This document shows, in pieces, positions 18,339-27,826 of a stretch of DNA of 64,000 bases. Both the position numbers and the translations under genes were made by a program. The notes below the pieces were generated by a model that worked only from the letters and a program-made list of their open reading frames with translations, had not been told where the DNA came from and did not search any database. Position 1 is the first letter of the stretch. The number at the start of each line of letters is the position of its first letter. This stretch comes from an uncultured Schlesneria sp. (lineage in GTDB: Bacteria > Planctomycetota > Planctomycetia > Planctomycetales > Planctomycetaceae), in the NCBI GenBank assembly GCA_903840265.1, contig CAIMFH010000201.1, positions 186,001 to 250,000 of the forward strand. The letters run 5' to 3'.

Positions 18339-19445
18339 ATGCGCTTCATCGTCGCGTGTGCCTTAGCCGGTTTATTTGCAGGGATCTCTTCGGCGAGAGC
18401 GGTGGCTCAAGACCTGAAAAAGGGAGTGACCGAACTGGCTCATGTCGATGCCGATTATCATCTGCAGGGCGAGTACGCGGGTTGCGTCGTATTCTCGGAC
18501 GGGTACCGCCGCAATGTGGGACTGCAAGTGGTCGCCTTGGGCGACGGCAAGTTCGACGCACTTTGGTATCAAGGTGGGCTACCAGGTAACGGGTACGACG
18601 GATCAACACGCCGAAAGTTCAGCGGCACGAAGATCGAATCCGGGACGACACTGGCTTCCGAGGGATTGGCTGTTGAACTTTATGCCGACGCCGCCGCGCT
18701 GGTGAAAAACTCAGCGGGTGGTCTGCTAGGCTCGCTGCAGCCACAACAACGGTACAGCCTGATGGAAGGGGCTCGTGCCCCAGCGAATGCGATCGTGCTA
18801 TTCGATGGCAAGAATATCGACCACCTGAAAAACGCCAAGGTGACGCCGGATGGATTGCTCGAAATCGGAGCCGAAACGAAGAACGCGTACCAGAACTTTA
18901 CGCTCCACGCCGAATTTCGCGTCCCGTACATGCCGTATGCCCGAGGACAAGGCCGTGGCAACAGCGGCTTTTATCTGCAGAAACGGTACGAAGTTCAGGT
19001 GCTGGATTCGTTCGGATTGGAACTGCAGTTCAACGACTGCGCCTCGCTCTACCGGTTCAAGGCTCCGGATCTGAACATGAGCTTCCCGCCGCTGCGATGG
19101 CAAACGTACGACATCGACTTCACGGCCCCCAAGTTTGACGCCGACGGAAAGCGAATCGTAAAGGGCCGCATCACCGTTCGACACAACGGCGTAGTCGTGC
19201 AAAACAATGTCGAACTGGAAAACAAGACTGGTGGCGGGACGCCGGAAGGCCCCAATCCCTTGCCGATCCTGCTTCAGAATCACGGCAATGCGGTTCATTT
19301 CCGAAACATCTGGCTAGTCGATCACGGTTCGCAGCCATCCACGTCGCTGTGTACGACGACGATCGCTGATTGTGGTGGAACAACTTCCAACTATTGCGCA
19401 CCCGTCGGCCATGCACGACACCTGCGGCCGCGTCGCTGCCGATAG
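18339..19445 (+). CDS. Secreted DUF1080 (3-keto-disaccharide hydrolase-like) protein
   Basis: The ATG at 18339 is chosen because it opens a signal peptide (MRFIVACALAGLFAGISSARAVA); the product has 368 residues. The first 140 residues form a repeat-free domain found ahead of DUF1080 in planctomycetes. The DUF1080 domain starts around APANAIVLFDGKN and shows the family phrases FTLHAEFRVPY, GRGNSGFYLQKRYEVQVLDSFG and NPLPILLQNHGNAVHFRNIWL. The fold is a concanavalin-like jelly roll linked to glycoside binding or 3-keto-glycoside cleavage. After FRNIWL, where the family usually ends, about 40 extra residues with Ser, Thr, Cys and Arg follow; a frameshift or random extension is possible. Confidence 0.85.
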   Translation: MRFIVACALAGLFAGISSARAVAQDLKKGVTELAHVDADYHLQGEYAGCVVFSDGYRRNVGLQVVALGDGKFDALWYQGGLPGNGYDGSTRRKFSGTKIESGTTLASEGLAVELYADAAALVKNSAGGLLGSLQPQQRYSLMEGARAPANAIVLFDGKNIDHLKNAKVTPDGLLEIGAETKNAYQNFTLHAEFRVPYMPYARGQGRGNSGFYLQKRYEVQVLDSFGLELQFNDCASLYRFKAPDLNMSFPPLRWQTYDIDFTAPKFDADGKRIVKGRITVRHNGVVVQNNVELENKTGGGTPEGPNPLPILLQNHGNAVHFRNIWLVDHGSQPSTSLCTTTIADCGGTTSNYCAPVGHARHLRPRRCR

Positions 19446-19536
19446 ATCGCAGAAGTGACATTTGTCGCCTGACAGCAGAATGGCCGTAGAGTGATCTCAA
19501 CGGCCATCCTGCGACAAGCGAAATCGTCGACAACGA

Positions 19537-20073
19537 CTATTTCTTGCGGGCGAGCTTCATGCCGCCGCACATTTCTTTAGCGGGTTCGCCATTTTCCCAG
19601 CCGACGCCGTCGATCTCGATGTGATCGGCATCGACAATGGTCAGCGTCGCGGCATGCATATGCTTGTCTTTCTTGACGTCGAGGTTCGAGCCGCCAGCGA
19701 ATTCAAAGTTGATCTTATTCGCGGGTGATTTGGAACTGGCCTTCATACGTGGCTGGTTGCCAAGCATGCAGTAATGAGTCATCACCAGGTCGGAACCTTC
19801 GGCAGTGTAGATCGAAACCATTTCGTGCTCTTGACCCGGAAACAGTGTTTCCTGGATTGCACTTCCACCCGCCGTCAGCTTGATCACGGAAGCAACCACA
19901 TCGGTCGGCTTGCCGTCCTTGTCGACGGTGACCCAGGTCCCGACCAGCGATTTCATCTTGTCAAAATTCGCACTCTTGGGTGCCGCCGTGGCATGGTCGT
20001 GCTTGTCATCTCCGCTGACCATCACTGAAAATCCAATTAGCAGCAATCCACAAGCCATTAATCTACGCACCAT
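19537..20073 (-). CDS. Small secreted DUF1579-like protein
   Basis: ATG 20073 lies eight bases after a GGAG box and gives a 178-residue protein with a signal peptide (VRRLMACGLLLIGFSVMVSG). The mature domain starts with a LVGTWVTVDKDGKPT-type phrase, continues as beta strands (GSAIQETLFPGQEHEMVSIY, DLVMTHYCMLGNQPRM), and resembles lipocalin-like proteins that measure roughly 150 residues and begin with a GxW motif. A His/Asp-rich linker (DDKHDHA) follows the signal. It is transcribed toward the DUF1080 gene. Ligand and role are unknown. Confidence 0.65.
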   Translation of the reverse strand: MVRRLMACGLLLIGFSVMVSGDDKHDHATAAPKSANFDKMKSLVGTWVTVDKDGKPTDVVASVIKLTAGGSAIQETLFPGQEHEMVSIYTAEGSDLVMTHYCMLGNQPRMKASSKSPANKINFEFAGGSNLDVKKDKHMHAATLTIVDADHIEIDGVGWENGEPAKEMCGGMKLARKK

Positions 20074-20445
20074 GATCATCACTCCGAGATACTGAAAAGG
20101 TTGTTGAGAAACCGGACATGCAAAGTTGTCGAATGCGAGAACGCGAAATCGACGGATGATCGTCACATTTTCCAAAACTCTTTCCGCAGGCGCTAAGGCA
20201 GTGGCCAATACATTACGTAAGTGTCGTTGTCGCTTGAGCTGCGGGGCTGCAACCGATCGCGGCCGGTTGCCATTTGCAGGTTGAGATCACTCGCCGATTC
20301 TGCCACACTTACTTCCGATAAGTTGCAACTTATCGTTCAAACACACCGACCCACAAGCAGTAAAATCGTGCTCATTCGAACGCCACGAATTCGACCCGCC
20401 GAACGCTGCCTGGGATTTTCCGTGGATACCAACGTGAGGCCACCA

Positions 20446-23175
20446 ATGCTGATTCGTTCCAGCCTGCCGCTGCTCGTTGTGCTTGGCATCACCACTCATC
20501 TTGCTGCCGTCGAACCCAAGATCCTAACTGGCCACGCCGACCCCGCTTATTCCGCCGTGTATACGCCGGACGGTTCGAAGCTGGTGACGGGAAGCTTCGA
20601 CAAGACCCTGCGGCTGTGGGATCTCAATTCTTCGACCACGCTGCGTTCAATGGCCGGTCATACGGGCCTGGTGCTTTGCGTCGCGATCACGAAAGACGGT
20701 AGTCGGCTGGCGAGTGGCTCGCTCGATAACACCATTCGGCTGTGGGATGTCCCCGTTGCGAAGCCGTCTGTCGTGCATCAGGCTAATCAGGGCAGCACGC
20801 ACCTGGCGATGAATGCCGATGGCACTCAATGGCTGACCGGTGGCGCGGACAAGATCCTGCGAATCTGGAATGCGGCCGATCGCCAACTGGTGAAAGAGAT
20901 CGGCCCGCTGCCGCACCCCATCGTCCGAGTCGCCTTTCGGCAGGATAAAGTTCAGATCGCCGCTGCCGATGCCGCGGGATTCGTAAGATTGTTTAATCCC
21001 ACCGATGGAGCACCTCAGGGAGTTTTTGGGGCTCACGCGACGGAGATCACCGGTCTGGCTTATGCGCCGAACAATGCTTGGGTATTGACCTCATCAGCGG
21101 ACGGTCTGGTGAAACGATGGCCGAATCAAGCTGCGGCCCCCAAGACTGCAGCCGGACACGAACAACCGATCCTTGCTCTGCGGGTTAGTCCGAATAATTC
21201 GATGGTCGCAACGGGGTCCGCCGACAAGACCTGTCGTCTGTGGAACAACGGCAATCAACAGCCAATCCGCAACCTGGACGGCCACGGCGGCGCTGTCACA
21301 GCGATCAGTTTTCAATTCGATGGCGGTCGCGTCCTGACCGGATGCGAAGACAAGATTGCTCGGTTGTTTGATGCGAATAATGGGATGCTGATCAAGGCGT
21401 ACCCCGAGCAAGCGGCGGCGATCACCGCGGTCGCGATTCATCCAAACAATCAGGAAGTTGCCGTCGCCGATGCCAGCGGCGCGATCAAGATCTGGAAGGC
21501 GAACGAAGGGACCGAAGTTCGCACGCTGCCGGGTCATGCCGGCGGCACCTTTGCCTTGGCGTATGCTTCAAATCAACAGCAGCTGGTTTCGGGCGGAGCT
21601 GACAAGCGAGTCCGCATCTGGAACGCAGGCGACGGCAATCAGATTCGTGAACATGACGCGGTGGAGGTAGTTCGATCAGTCGCGGTCTCGTGGGACAATC
21701 AACGAGTCGCCGCTGGATGCGACGACAAGAACATCCGCGTCTGGAACCTGGGTGATGGCAATCTGTTTGCAACTTACACCGGGCACACTGACAAGATCTC
21801 GGCTTTGGACTACAGCCGCGACAACCAGAAGTTGCTGTCGTCAAGCCATGACGGAACGGTTCGAAGCTGGAACCTGACGTCTGGTCGCCAATCTCAGCAC
21901 TACGTCAGCAAAGACGGGGGCGCGATCAATGGTGTCGGGTTCTGGAATGATAATCAGAACTTTGTGTTTGGCGGCGCGGACAAGTTGGCCACGTGGGACG
22001 TGCTGAACATTCAGATGATGCATGTCGCCGATGAGAAACGAGTCAACGCGTTGGTCGTGCATCCGAATGCGTCGCAACACTTCACTGCCGGTGAAGACGG
22101 GGTTATCAAGTATTGGGACGTGAACAACGGCAACCTGATTCGCGAATTCAAAGGGCACCAGGGGCCGACTCGTTCAGTCGCGATCAACCCTAATCAACAG
22201 CAGTTGGCGTCGGGTGGTAGCGATAAGAAACTGAAGCTATGGAACATCAATGATCCGTCAAAGCCACAATACGATATCACGACACCTGCAGAGGTGGTGC
22301 AGATTGCCTACAGCCCAGATCAGAAGAAGCTGGTTGTCGCAGGCAGCGATCATCTGATTCGCGGCTACGATCCAACTCCACCAAATCCTCAGCCACCGAA
22401 CCCGCCTTCACAAGACGCCGCACAAGTGACTGATGGTCACCCCGCCAGCATTACCAGTTTGGCATTCGCACCCGATAATCGAACGGCCGTCAGCGCGGCC
22501 GCCGATGGATCCGTCCGCACTTGGGCGATCGCCTCGGCAGCAGCAACGCTGGTACTAAGTGGGCACCAGTCGCAAGTCTACGGCGTGGCGTTTCATCCCA
22601 CATTGCCGCTGCTGGCCTCCGCGTCCAATGACAAGACCGTCAAGATCTGGGATTACGAAAAGAACCAGAACCTGCGAACGTTTGCGGCTCAAGGGGGCGC
22701 GATCTACGCGTTGACATTTACTCCCGACGGTAACTTCATCATCACCTCCGGTGGCGATAAGACCGTGCGAGTCTACAAGCAGGACGATGGGAGTCAGATT
22801 CGCCAGTACAACGGTCCGACCGACGCGATTTATTCCACCGCCCTCAGTCCCAATGGTCAGCAACTGGCAGCGGCGGGACTCGACCGCAAGATTTTCCTGT
22901 ACAGCTTCGACAATCCGAATCCAACCAAAGCCTTATCCGGTCACAAGGACGACATCTATAAGGTGGAGTTCAATCCCGCCGGAAATCGACTGCTCTCCAT
23001 TGGCTATGCGGGCAACATCCACGTCTGGGATCCAAACCAGGAGAAGCCGCTGTTCAGCCAGAAACTGCCGAGTGTCGTCTATTCGGCGACCTATTCACCC
23101 AGCGGCAAACAGATCGCGGTGCTCGCCAATGATGGCAAGATCTATCTGCTAGACCTGCCGCCGGAAGCATTGTGA
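20446..23175 (+). CDS. Secreted multi-WD40 repeat protein
   Basis: The frame is open from 20221 but ATG 20446 gives a signal peptide (MLIRSSLPLLVVLGITTHLAA) and a 909-residue product. Almost the whole mature chain is made of WD40 repeats, recognisable as GH-x-ACT/AxxFxPDG...SGSxDKTxRLWD, at least fifteen copies. A Pro-rich linker (PTPPNPQPPNPPSQ) near residue 650 separates two blocks, so two or three beta-propellers are expected. No enzymatic domain is visible. Secreted WD40 proteins are expanded in planctomycetes and often sit near DUF1549/1501 genes; they probably act as extracytoplasmic interaction scaffolds. Confidence 0.9.
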   Translation: MLIRSSLPLLVVLGITTHLAAVEPKILTGHADPAYSAVYTPDGSKLVTGSFDKTLRLWDLNSSTTLRSMAGHTGLVLCVAITKDGSRLASGSLDNTIRLWDVPVAKPSVVHQANQGSTHLAMNADGTQWLTGGADKILRIWNAADRQLVKEIGPLPHPIVRVAFRQDKVQIAAADAAGFVRLFNPTDGAPQGVFGAHATEITGLAYAPNNAWVLTSSADGLVKRWPNQAAAPKTAAGHEQPILALRVSPNNSMVATGSADKTCRLWNNGNQQPIRNLDGHGGAVTAISFQFDGGRVLTGCEDKIARLFDANNGMLIKAYPEQAAAITAVAIHPNNQEVAVADASGAIKIWKANEGTEVRTLPGHAGGTFALAYASNQQQLVSGGADKRVRIWNAGDGNQIREHDAVEVVRSVAVSWDNQRVAAGCDDKNIRVWNLGDGNLFATYTGHTDKISALDYSRDNQKLLSSSHDGTVRSWNLTSGRQSQHYVSKDGGAINGVGFWNDNQNFVFGGADKLATWDVLNIQMMHVADEKRVNALVVHPNASQHFTAGEDGVIKYWDVNNGNLIREFKGHQGPTRSVAINPNQQQLASGGSDKKLKLWNINDPSKPQYDITTPAEVVQIAYSPDQKKLVVAGSDHLIRGYDPTPPNPQPPNPPSQDAAQVTDGHPASITSLAFAPDNRTAVSAAADGSVRTWAIASAAATLVLSGHQSQVYGVAFHPTLPLLASASNDKTVKIWDYEKNQNLRTFAAQGGAIYALTFTPDGNFIITSGGDKTVRVYKQDDGSQIRQYNGPTDAIYSTALSPNGQQLAAAGLDRKIFLYSFDNPNPTKALSGHKDDIYKVEFNPAGNRLLSIGYAGNIHVWDPNQEKPLFSQKLPSVVYSATYSPSGKQIAVLANDGKIYLLDLPPEAL

Positions 23176-23303
23176 ACAAAGACCTGCTCACGGACTATTC
23201 AGATAAGCTACCCGATCGCGAACCGGTCCTTTCTGCATGTTGAATTCTGCAGTCGGTTCGTGATCACAACCAGATCGTGCCAATCGAGTGAGCAAAAGAA
23301 CTG

Positions 23304-23705
23304 ATGAACAAGTGGCTTGAATTCGTTTCGAAATCCGTCGAGCAACACTTCGGTTTCCTTCGCGACGAATTTGGTTTCACGATCGAGATTCCAAAGCACA
23401 CATCGACAGAGACCGCGGTAACGTTCTCGAAACATCGGGCAACAATTGAAGTGCTGCTACTCATGATGCCGATCCAAGATAGTGCGCCCTGGATCCTCAT
23501 TCGATCCACAACACAGCCAATAGGCAGATCGGTCAACCTCGACCACTTGATCAAAATGCGATGCCCTCAACTTAGTTTGTCTGCTCTCGAAAAAAGAGAC
23601 GAAGTTACGGTTTGGCGACGTTATTCTTTTGTCCTGCGAACTCAGTTCGAGGACCTGCTGCGAGGCACTGAAACTCTTGATGAAGTGGCGACCGATTCGA
23701 TATAG
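23304..23705 (+). CDS. Small hypothetical protein
   Basis: This 133-residue frame starts at ATG 23304 after a weak AAAAGAA stretch. The product is soluble with no signal peptide or membrane helix; it looks like a mixed alpha/beta fold (LEFVSKSVEQHFGFLRDEFG, then alternating strands such as TAVTFSKHRATIEVLLLMMP). Size and composition resemble small accessory or immunity-type proteins, but I recognise no family. It is flanked by the WD40 gene and the ABC transporter genes, with 97 bp before the latter. That it is a real gene is supported by its length and frame only. Confidence 0.5.
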   Translation: MNKWLEFVSKSVEQHFGFLRDEFGFTIEIPKHTSTETAVTFSKHRATIEVLLLMMPIQDSAPWILIRSTTQPIGRSVNLDHLIKMRCPQLSLSALEKRDEVTVWRRYSFVLRTQFEDLLRGTETLDEVATDSI

Positions 23706-23802
23706 GTCGCTAGATCGCATTAATCTCGCATTTGTTGCATTCTTAGCCGACGAAAATCGGCCGCGATTTCCAAACACTTTGATCACTCCGTAGAGTTCCT
23801 GA

Positions 23803-24591
23803 ATGGCCACCGACTCGACGACCGAGCCACCACTGATTGCCGTTCAGAATTTGTCGATGTCTTACGGACCTTCGCGACTTGTGCTGAGCGACATCAACTG
23901 CGATGTCGGGCGAGGTGAATTTGTCGCTCTGCTGGGGCCGTCGGGTTGTGGCAAATCAACGCTGCTGAGGCTGGTTGCCGGGCTGATTACGCAGACGTCG
24001 GGATCGCTGACGGTGGCCGGTCAAGACCCCGTCACCGCGCGGCGTTCGTCGCAACGAGTCGCGTTTGTTTTCCAAGAACCGAATTTGCTGCCATGGCGAA
24101 CGGTGTCAGCGAACATCGCGTTACCGCTTGAACTTCGCGGTATACCGAAGGTCGAGCAGACCCGTGCGGCGAATGAGATCCTGTCGTTGGTGGGACTGAC
24201 CGCGGACGATGCCCGCAAACGGCCGCGAAATCTGTCGGGAGGCATGCGGATGCGCGTGTCTCTCGCACGGGCATTGGTGACTCATCCCGATCTGCTGCTG
24301 CTCGACGAACCGTTCGCGGCTCTTGATGATGTGCTGCGTCAGCAATTGAACGAAGAACTCGTGCGAATCTGGCGCGATCGCGGCTGGACGGGGCTCTTCG
24401 TGACGCACAACGTCGCCGAGGCGGTGTTTCTGGCCCAACGGGTGCTGGTGATGGGGGCTCGTCCTGGACGAATCGTCGCTGACATTCGCGTCCCGTTCGA
24501 TTATCCGCGCGAACCGCGCCTGCGAGCCGAACCCGAATTCGCACGACTCTGCGGCGAGTTGAGCCGGCAACTGCGGGAGGTGTCGCGATGA
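23803..24591 (+). CDS. ABC transporter ATP-binding protein, NitT/TauT type
   Basis: The 262-residue ATPase has all nucleotide-binding motifs: Walker A GPSGCGKST near 46, Q-loop FQEPNLLPWR near 90, signature LSGGMRMRVSLARAL near 145, Walker B LLLLDEPFAALD near 165 and switch histidine in VTHNVAEAV near 202. The LLPW after the Q-loop is typical of SsuB/TauB/NrtD-like ATPases for nitrate, sulfonates, taurine, or pyrimidine precursors. Its stop overlaps the start of the permease gene as ATGA. A substrate-binding protein gene is not adjacent, so the substrate stays unknown. Confidence 0.93.
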   Translation: MATDSTTEPPLIAVQNLSMSYGPSRLVLSDINCDVGRGEFVALLGPSGCGKSTLLRLVAGLITQTSGSLTVAGQDPVTARRSSQRVAFVFQEPNLLPWRTVSANIALPLELRGIPKVEQTRAANEILSLVGLTADDARKRPRNLSGGMRMRVSLARALVTHPDLLLLDEPFAALDDVLRQQLNEELVRIWRDRGWTGLFVTHNVAEAVFLAQRVLVMGARPGRIVADIRVPFDYPREPRLRAEPEFARLCGELSRQLREVSR

Positions 24592-25388
24592 GGCTTCCTT
24601 CGGTTCGATCGGTGCTCCAAGCCACAGTCCCGCCGCTCGTCCTGTTCGCGATCATTGTCGCGGTGTGGCATTTCTGCGTGCAGTTCTATGGAATCAAGCG
24701 GTATATCCTGCCGTCGCCCTGGCAGGTCGGTACCGCGTTCTGGACCGACGCGGCCTTGCTGCAGCGAGCCGTGCTCTACACCGGTTCGGCTGCACTGTGC
24801 GGGTTCGTGGGCAGTTTGATCCTGGGAACGGTCATCGCGTTTTTGTTTTCGCAATCCAAGATGTTGCGCAGCGCGGGCTATCCCTACTTCGTCTTCCTCC
24901 AAACGGTCCCGATCGTCGCCATCGCTCCGCTGATCGTGCGCTGGTACGGCAACGGATTCCAAAGCGTCGTGCTCGTGGCGGGGATCCTGGGGCTGTTCCC
25001 CATTCTGACGAATGCGACTCAAGGGCTGCTGGATATCGACCCCGATCTGTTCGACCTGTTTCGGCTGAATAACGCGTCGCGGTGGCAGATCCTGTTCAAA
25101 CTGCGCTTCCCCAGTGCAGTCCCGGCGATCTGTGCGGGGGCGAGAACATCGAGCGGACTGGCGGTGGTTGGATCAATAGTCGGCGAGTTCTTCGTCGGTC
25201 AGAGCACCACTCACTATGGGCTGGGATACTTGATCGAAGCAACCAATTCGAACGCGCAACTCGACCGGCTGTTTGCCGCCGTCTTCACGTCGACGCTATT
25301 CGGAGTGACCAGTTTCGCACTCATCAATCTGGCCAGTTCGACGATTCTCAGTCGCTGGTACGACGGCCCCATCGAAAATCGCCAATAG
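24588..25388 (+). CDS. ABC transporter permease, SsuC/TauC type
   Basis: The 266-residue membrane protein has about six helices and the BPD-transport EAA-like loop near residue 165 (NNASRWQILFKLRFPSAVPAI, shown in part), as in nitrate/sulfonate/taurine permeases. It overlaps the ATPase stop by four bases, so both are translated together. The pair needs a periplasmic binding protein that is presumably encoded elsewhere. No regulator is adjacent. Confidence 0.92.
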   Translation: MRLPSVRSVLQATVPPLVLFAIIVAVWHFCVQFYGIKRYILPSPWQVGTAFWTDAALLQRAVLYTGSAALCGFVGSLILGTVIAFLFSQSKMLRSAGYPYFVFLQTVPIVAIAPLIVRWYGNGFQSVVLVAGILGLFPILTNATQGLLDIDPDLFDLFRLNNASRWQILFKLRFPSAVPAICAGARTSSGLAVVGSIVGEFFVGQSTTHYGLGYLIEATNSNAQLDRLFAAVFTSTLFGVTSFALINLASSTILSRWYDGPIENRQ

Positions 25389-25567
25389 GTGAAACCAGTT
25401 TGCTGGAGAAACGGTCTTTCCCTCAATCCTGGATTTTTGTTACTATTACAAGTGAATGAGAAATGGCCCTGCTTGGCATGGATTCTTCCTGCCAAGGCAC
25501 AGCGGTTATTGGATGGAATCGACGCTGACGGCACACCGCTGTCAGCCAGCCATGGGAAGGCGGCACC

Positions 25568-27580
25568 GTGCGGTCACGGCTCTGGGCACTGATATTGCGC
25601 GAGCTTCCATTTCCCTTCCGGGAACTGGGGACGGAGATCGTTCGAACATTGACGTGGATCGATGCCACGGCCGCTCGAATTTGGCTCGGCTTTGTCCGTT
25701 CTCCCGCATGGTATGTCGTGACCCTGATGGGCACAGCGGCCTTCGTGCTGACGGGGTTGCTGTTTTCGACATTCGTCGCCACACATGATCCCACGCTTAA
25801 ACAACTGGTGAATCGCACTCAGAAGCTGGCTCCCGCGACGCGAGAAACGCTCGAAGAAGCAGGTGATTGGGCTGCGCAGGATAAATGGCGTTTGGCTCAC
25901 TTCTTCGTCGAGCATCGCCCCCCGCGCCGCCATACCAATCCCCAGATTGATAGCAGCATGCTGGATGACTTCGCCCCTTCGGCCGCTCCAAGGCGTCCGA
26001 ACTCGCGAAGACCAGTACCGCGTTATGAACCGCAAGAATCGCTCGCTCAGGTCGTCCTCCCCGAAACCGAAGTCCAACTGGATTTGGGGCGGCCCAAAGT
26101 TGCCGAAGAGCCGAAGCGGTTGGTTTACGGCCAATATGTTCGCGAAGTCGGGGCTGATAATCCGGTTCGACCCATCGCAAACTATCGATCACGCGAATCA
26201 AGGTTGCTGGTCCAGGCCGAATGGTCCTTCGCTGCCGAATGCGACAACCTGCCAATGCCGCGACCAACTCGACGAATCATTCCCGTGCCTGAGCCAGATT
26301 GGGACGAACTTCCCGCGGTGACTGAGCATCCGGATCTGTCGTTTCAGATGTCGATGCTGCGTGAATTCCTGCCGGTGACGGGAGAATTCCCCGCGCGATC
26401 GCGACTGGCTTCGGTGACGGCTCATAGCGAATTCCCGACATTTCAGCACAAGCATCGGTCCCCATTCGACGCCGAATCGTCCCCATGGACCCGCGCGACA
26501 AACCACAGCGAGCCGCATCGACCTTCGGAAGCCTATGCCGATCGGATCGCCAACGAACTTGATAGCCAGCCGCCGAATATCGATCTCGAACGGGCCCTGC
26601 ATGCGAACACAGCACCGTCTTTTGCGGAAGTGGCTTTGCGACTGGAGCTGCAGGCTCCGGAATCGACAGTGACCGGTCGAGTCACTCAGTCGTCCGTGAT
26701 CGTGCATAATGACGGATTGCGAGAAATCCCAATCGTCATCGTGCATGAGCCGCTGGCTCACTTGAGCACCGTGACTGATGCCATCCCAACGGCTCGAGTC
26801 CATCAACTGGACAACTCGCTGGAACGAAGCATCGAACATCTGGAAGCGGGTCAGCATCAGCGATTGGAACTGGTCTGGCGACCCGATTCCGAAGGCGTGC
26901 GACGGCATTCCGCCTTTGTCACCGTGCATACACTCGTCGGGGCAACGACCGAAATCGTTGCTCCTGAAATCGTGGATCCGATGCCAAGCGTGATGCCGGA
27001 AGAGCTTCCCGTTCGCGAACCCGAGCCGACGTTCGAGCCCGAACCCGAACCCGTCGCAGAGCCTGAGCCGGTCCCGATCCCAGAGACTCGCCCCGAAGTT
27101 TCGTTGGATGTTCACAACGAACCGAAGGCGATCGTCGATGACCTGGTTGAGATCGGCATCACCGTTCGCAACACGGGGGATGTGCCGTTGCACGACGTCT
27201 GCGTGCGAGCTCATCTGCCCGAACAATTGAAGCACCGCCAGGGGACAGAGGTCGAATACACCATTCGAAGCCTCGCCGTGAACGGCACCCAGAAGGCTGT
27301 CCTGCGAGTCGTCGCCGATTCCGCCGGCAAGGCCGTTTGTCGAATTGAAGTCACCGCCGCGGAACCGACCGAGGCCAAGCAAAAAACGGTGGTCGATGTC
27401 GTCGCGAAACCAGCGTCAGCGCCGATCGCCAGGACTGAACCTCGCAAAACGCCACCAATTCCGATCACGATCCCAAAGCGCCCAGGACCAGCACCAAGTC
27501 CGGCCAAGCCAGCCGGCAACTGCTGCTGCCAGTCTCAACCGGCGATGATGATGGATTACGATCCCTGGTACGGGCCGTAA
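25568..27580 (+). CDS. Membrane-anchored DUF11-like repeat protein
   Basis: The probable start is GTG 25568 after GGAAGGCGG, giving 670 residues. Residues about 45-68 form one transmembrane helix (WYVVTLMGTAAFVLTGLLF), so the large remainder should be outside the cytoplasm. The middle region is polar and low in order. Around residue 350-450 there is a first Ig-like DUF11-type domain (VTGRVTQSSVIVHNDGLREIP), then a Glu/Pro-rich linker of EPEP repeats near 480-510, then a second DUF11-like domain (VDDLVEIGITVRNTGDVPLHDV). The C-terminus is Pro/Lys-rich with a CCC stretch (GNCCCQSQP). Likely an envelope structural protein; function unknown. Confidence 0.7.
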   Translation: MRSRLWALILRELPFPFRELGTEIVRTLTWIDATAARIWLGFVRSPAWYVVTLMGTAAFVLTGLLFSTFVATHDPTLKQLVNRTQKLAPATRETLEEAGDWAAQDKWRLAHFFVEHRPPRRHTNPQIDSSMLDDFAPSAAPRRPNSRRPVPRYEPQESLAQVVLPETEVQLDLGRPKVAEEPKRLVYGQYVREVGADNPVRPIANYRSRESRLLVQAEWSFAAECDNLPMPRPTRRIIPVPEPDWDELPAVTEHPDLSFQMSMLREFLPVTGEFPARSRLASVTAHSEFPTFQHKHRSPFDAESSPWTRATNHSEPHRPSEAYADRIANELDSQPPNIDLERALHANTAPSFAEVALRLELQAPESTVTGRVTQSSVIVHNDGLREIPIVIVHEPLAHLSTVTDAIPTARVHQLDNSLERSIEHLEAGQHQRLELVWRPDSEGVRRHSAFVTVHTLVGATTEIVAPEIVDPMPSVMPEELPVREPEPTFEPEPEPVAEPEPVPIPETRPEVSLDVHNEPKAIVDDLVEIGITVRNTGDVPLHDVCVRAHLPEQLKHRQGTEVEYTIRSLAVNGTQKAVLRVVADSAGKAVCRIEVTAAEPTEAKQKTVVDVVAKPASAPIARTEPRKTPPIPITIPKRPGPAPSPAKPAGNCCCQSQPAMMMDYDPWYGP

Positions 27581-27730
27581 GAGACCCGAATAAGTCGTAG
27601 ATTCGCAGCCATTCTCGGCGCGATCCGACTCCAAGAGCTCGTCTAGGTACCCTGACCGCAAGTGGTCGGGGACCGGCCAGCAGACAACGCTCGTCTGGAT
27701 TGATCTCGCTTTGTCCTTGGTCTACCAACA

Positions 27731-27761
27731 CAGACGCCCCCGAGGATATCGGAGGCGTCTG
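27731..27761. terminator. Terminator-like hairpin between convergent genes
   Basis: CAGACGCC pairs with GGCGTCTG, with an inner CCG/CGG, in the gap between two genes that point at each other. A clear T-run is missing on both strands, so termination is a guess. Confidence 0.45.
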
Positions 27762-27826
27762 AGGTGCTATCAATTTCGCTTCATAGCATCGGGGCTTTGG
27801 AGACCCTGATCTGCTCCACGGCCGAT

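Noticed and set aside
26198-27382. 394-codon antisense frame inside the DUF11-like gene
   Set aside because: Mirror of the true gene, whose sense product has a membrane helix and family-like domains.
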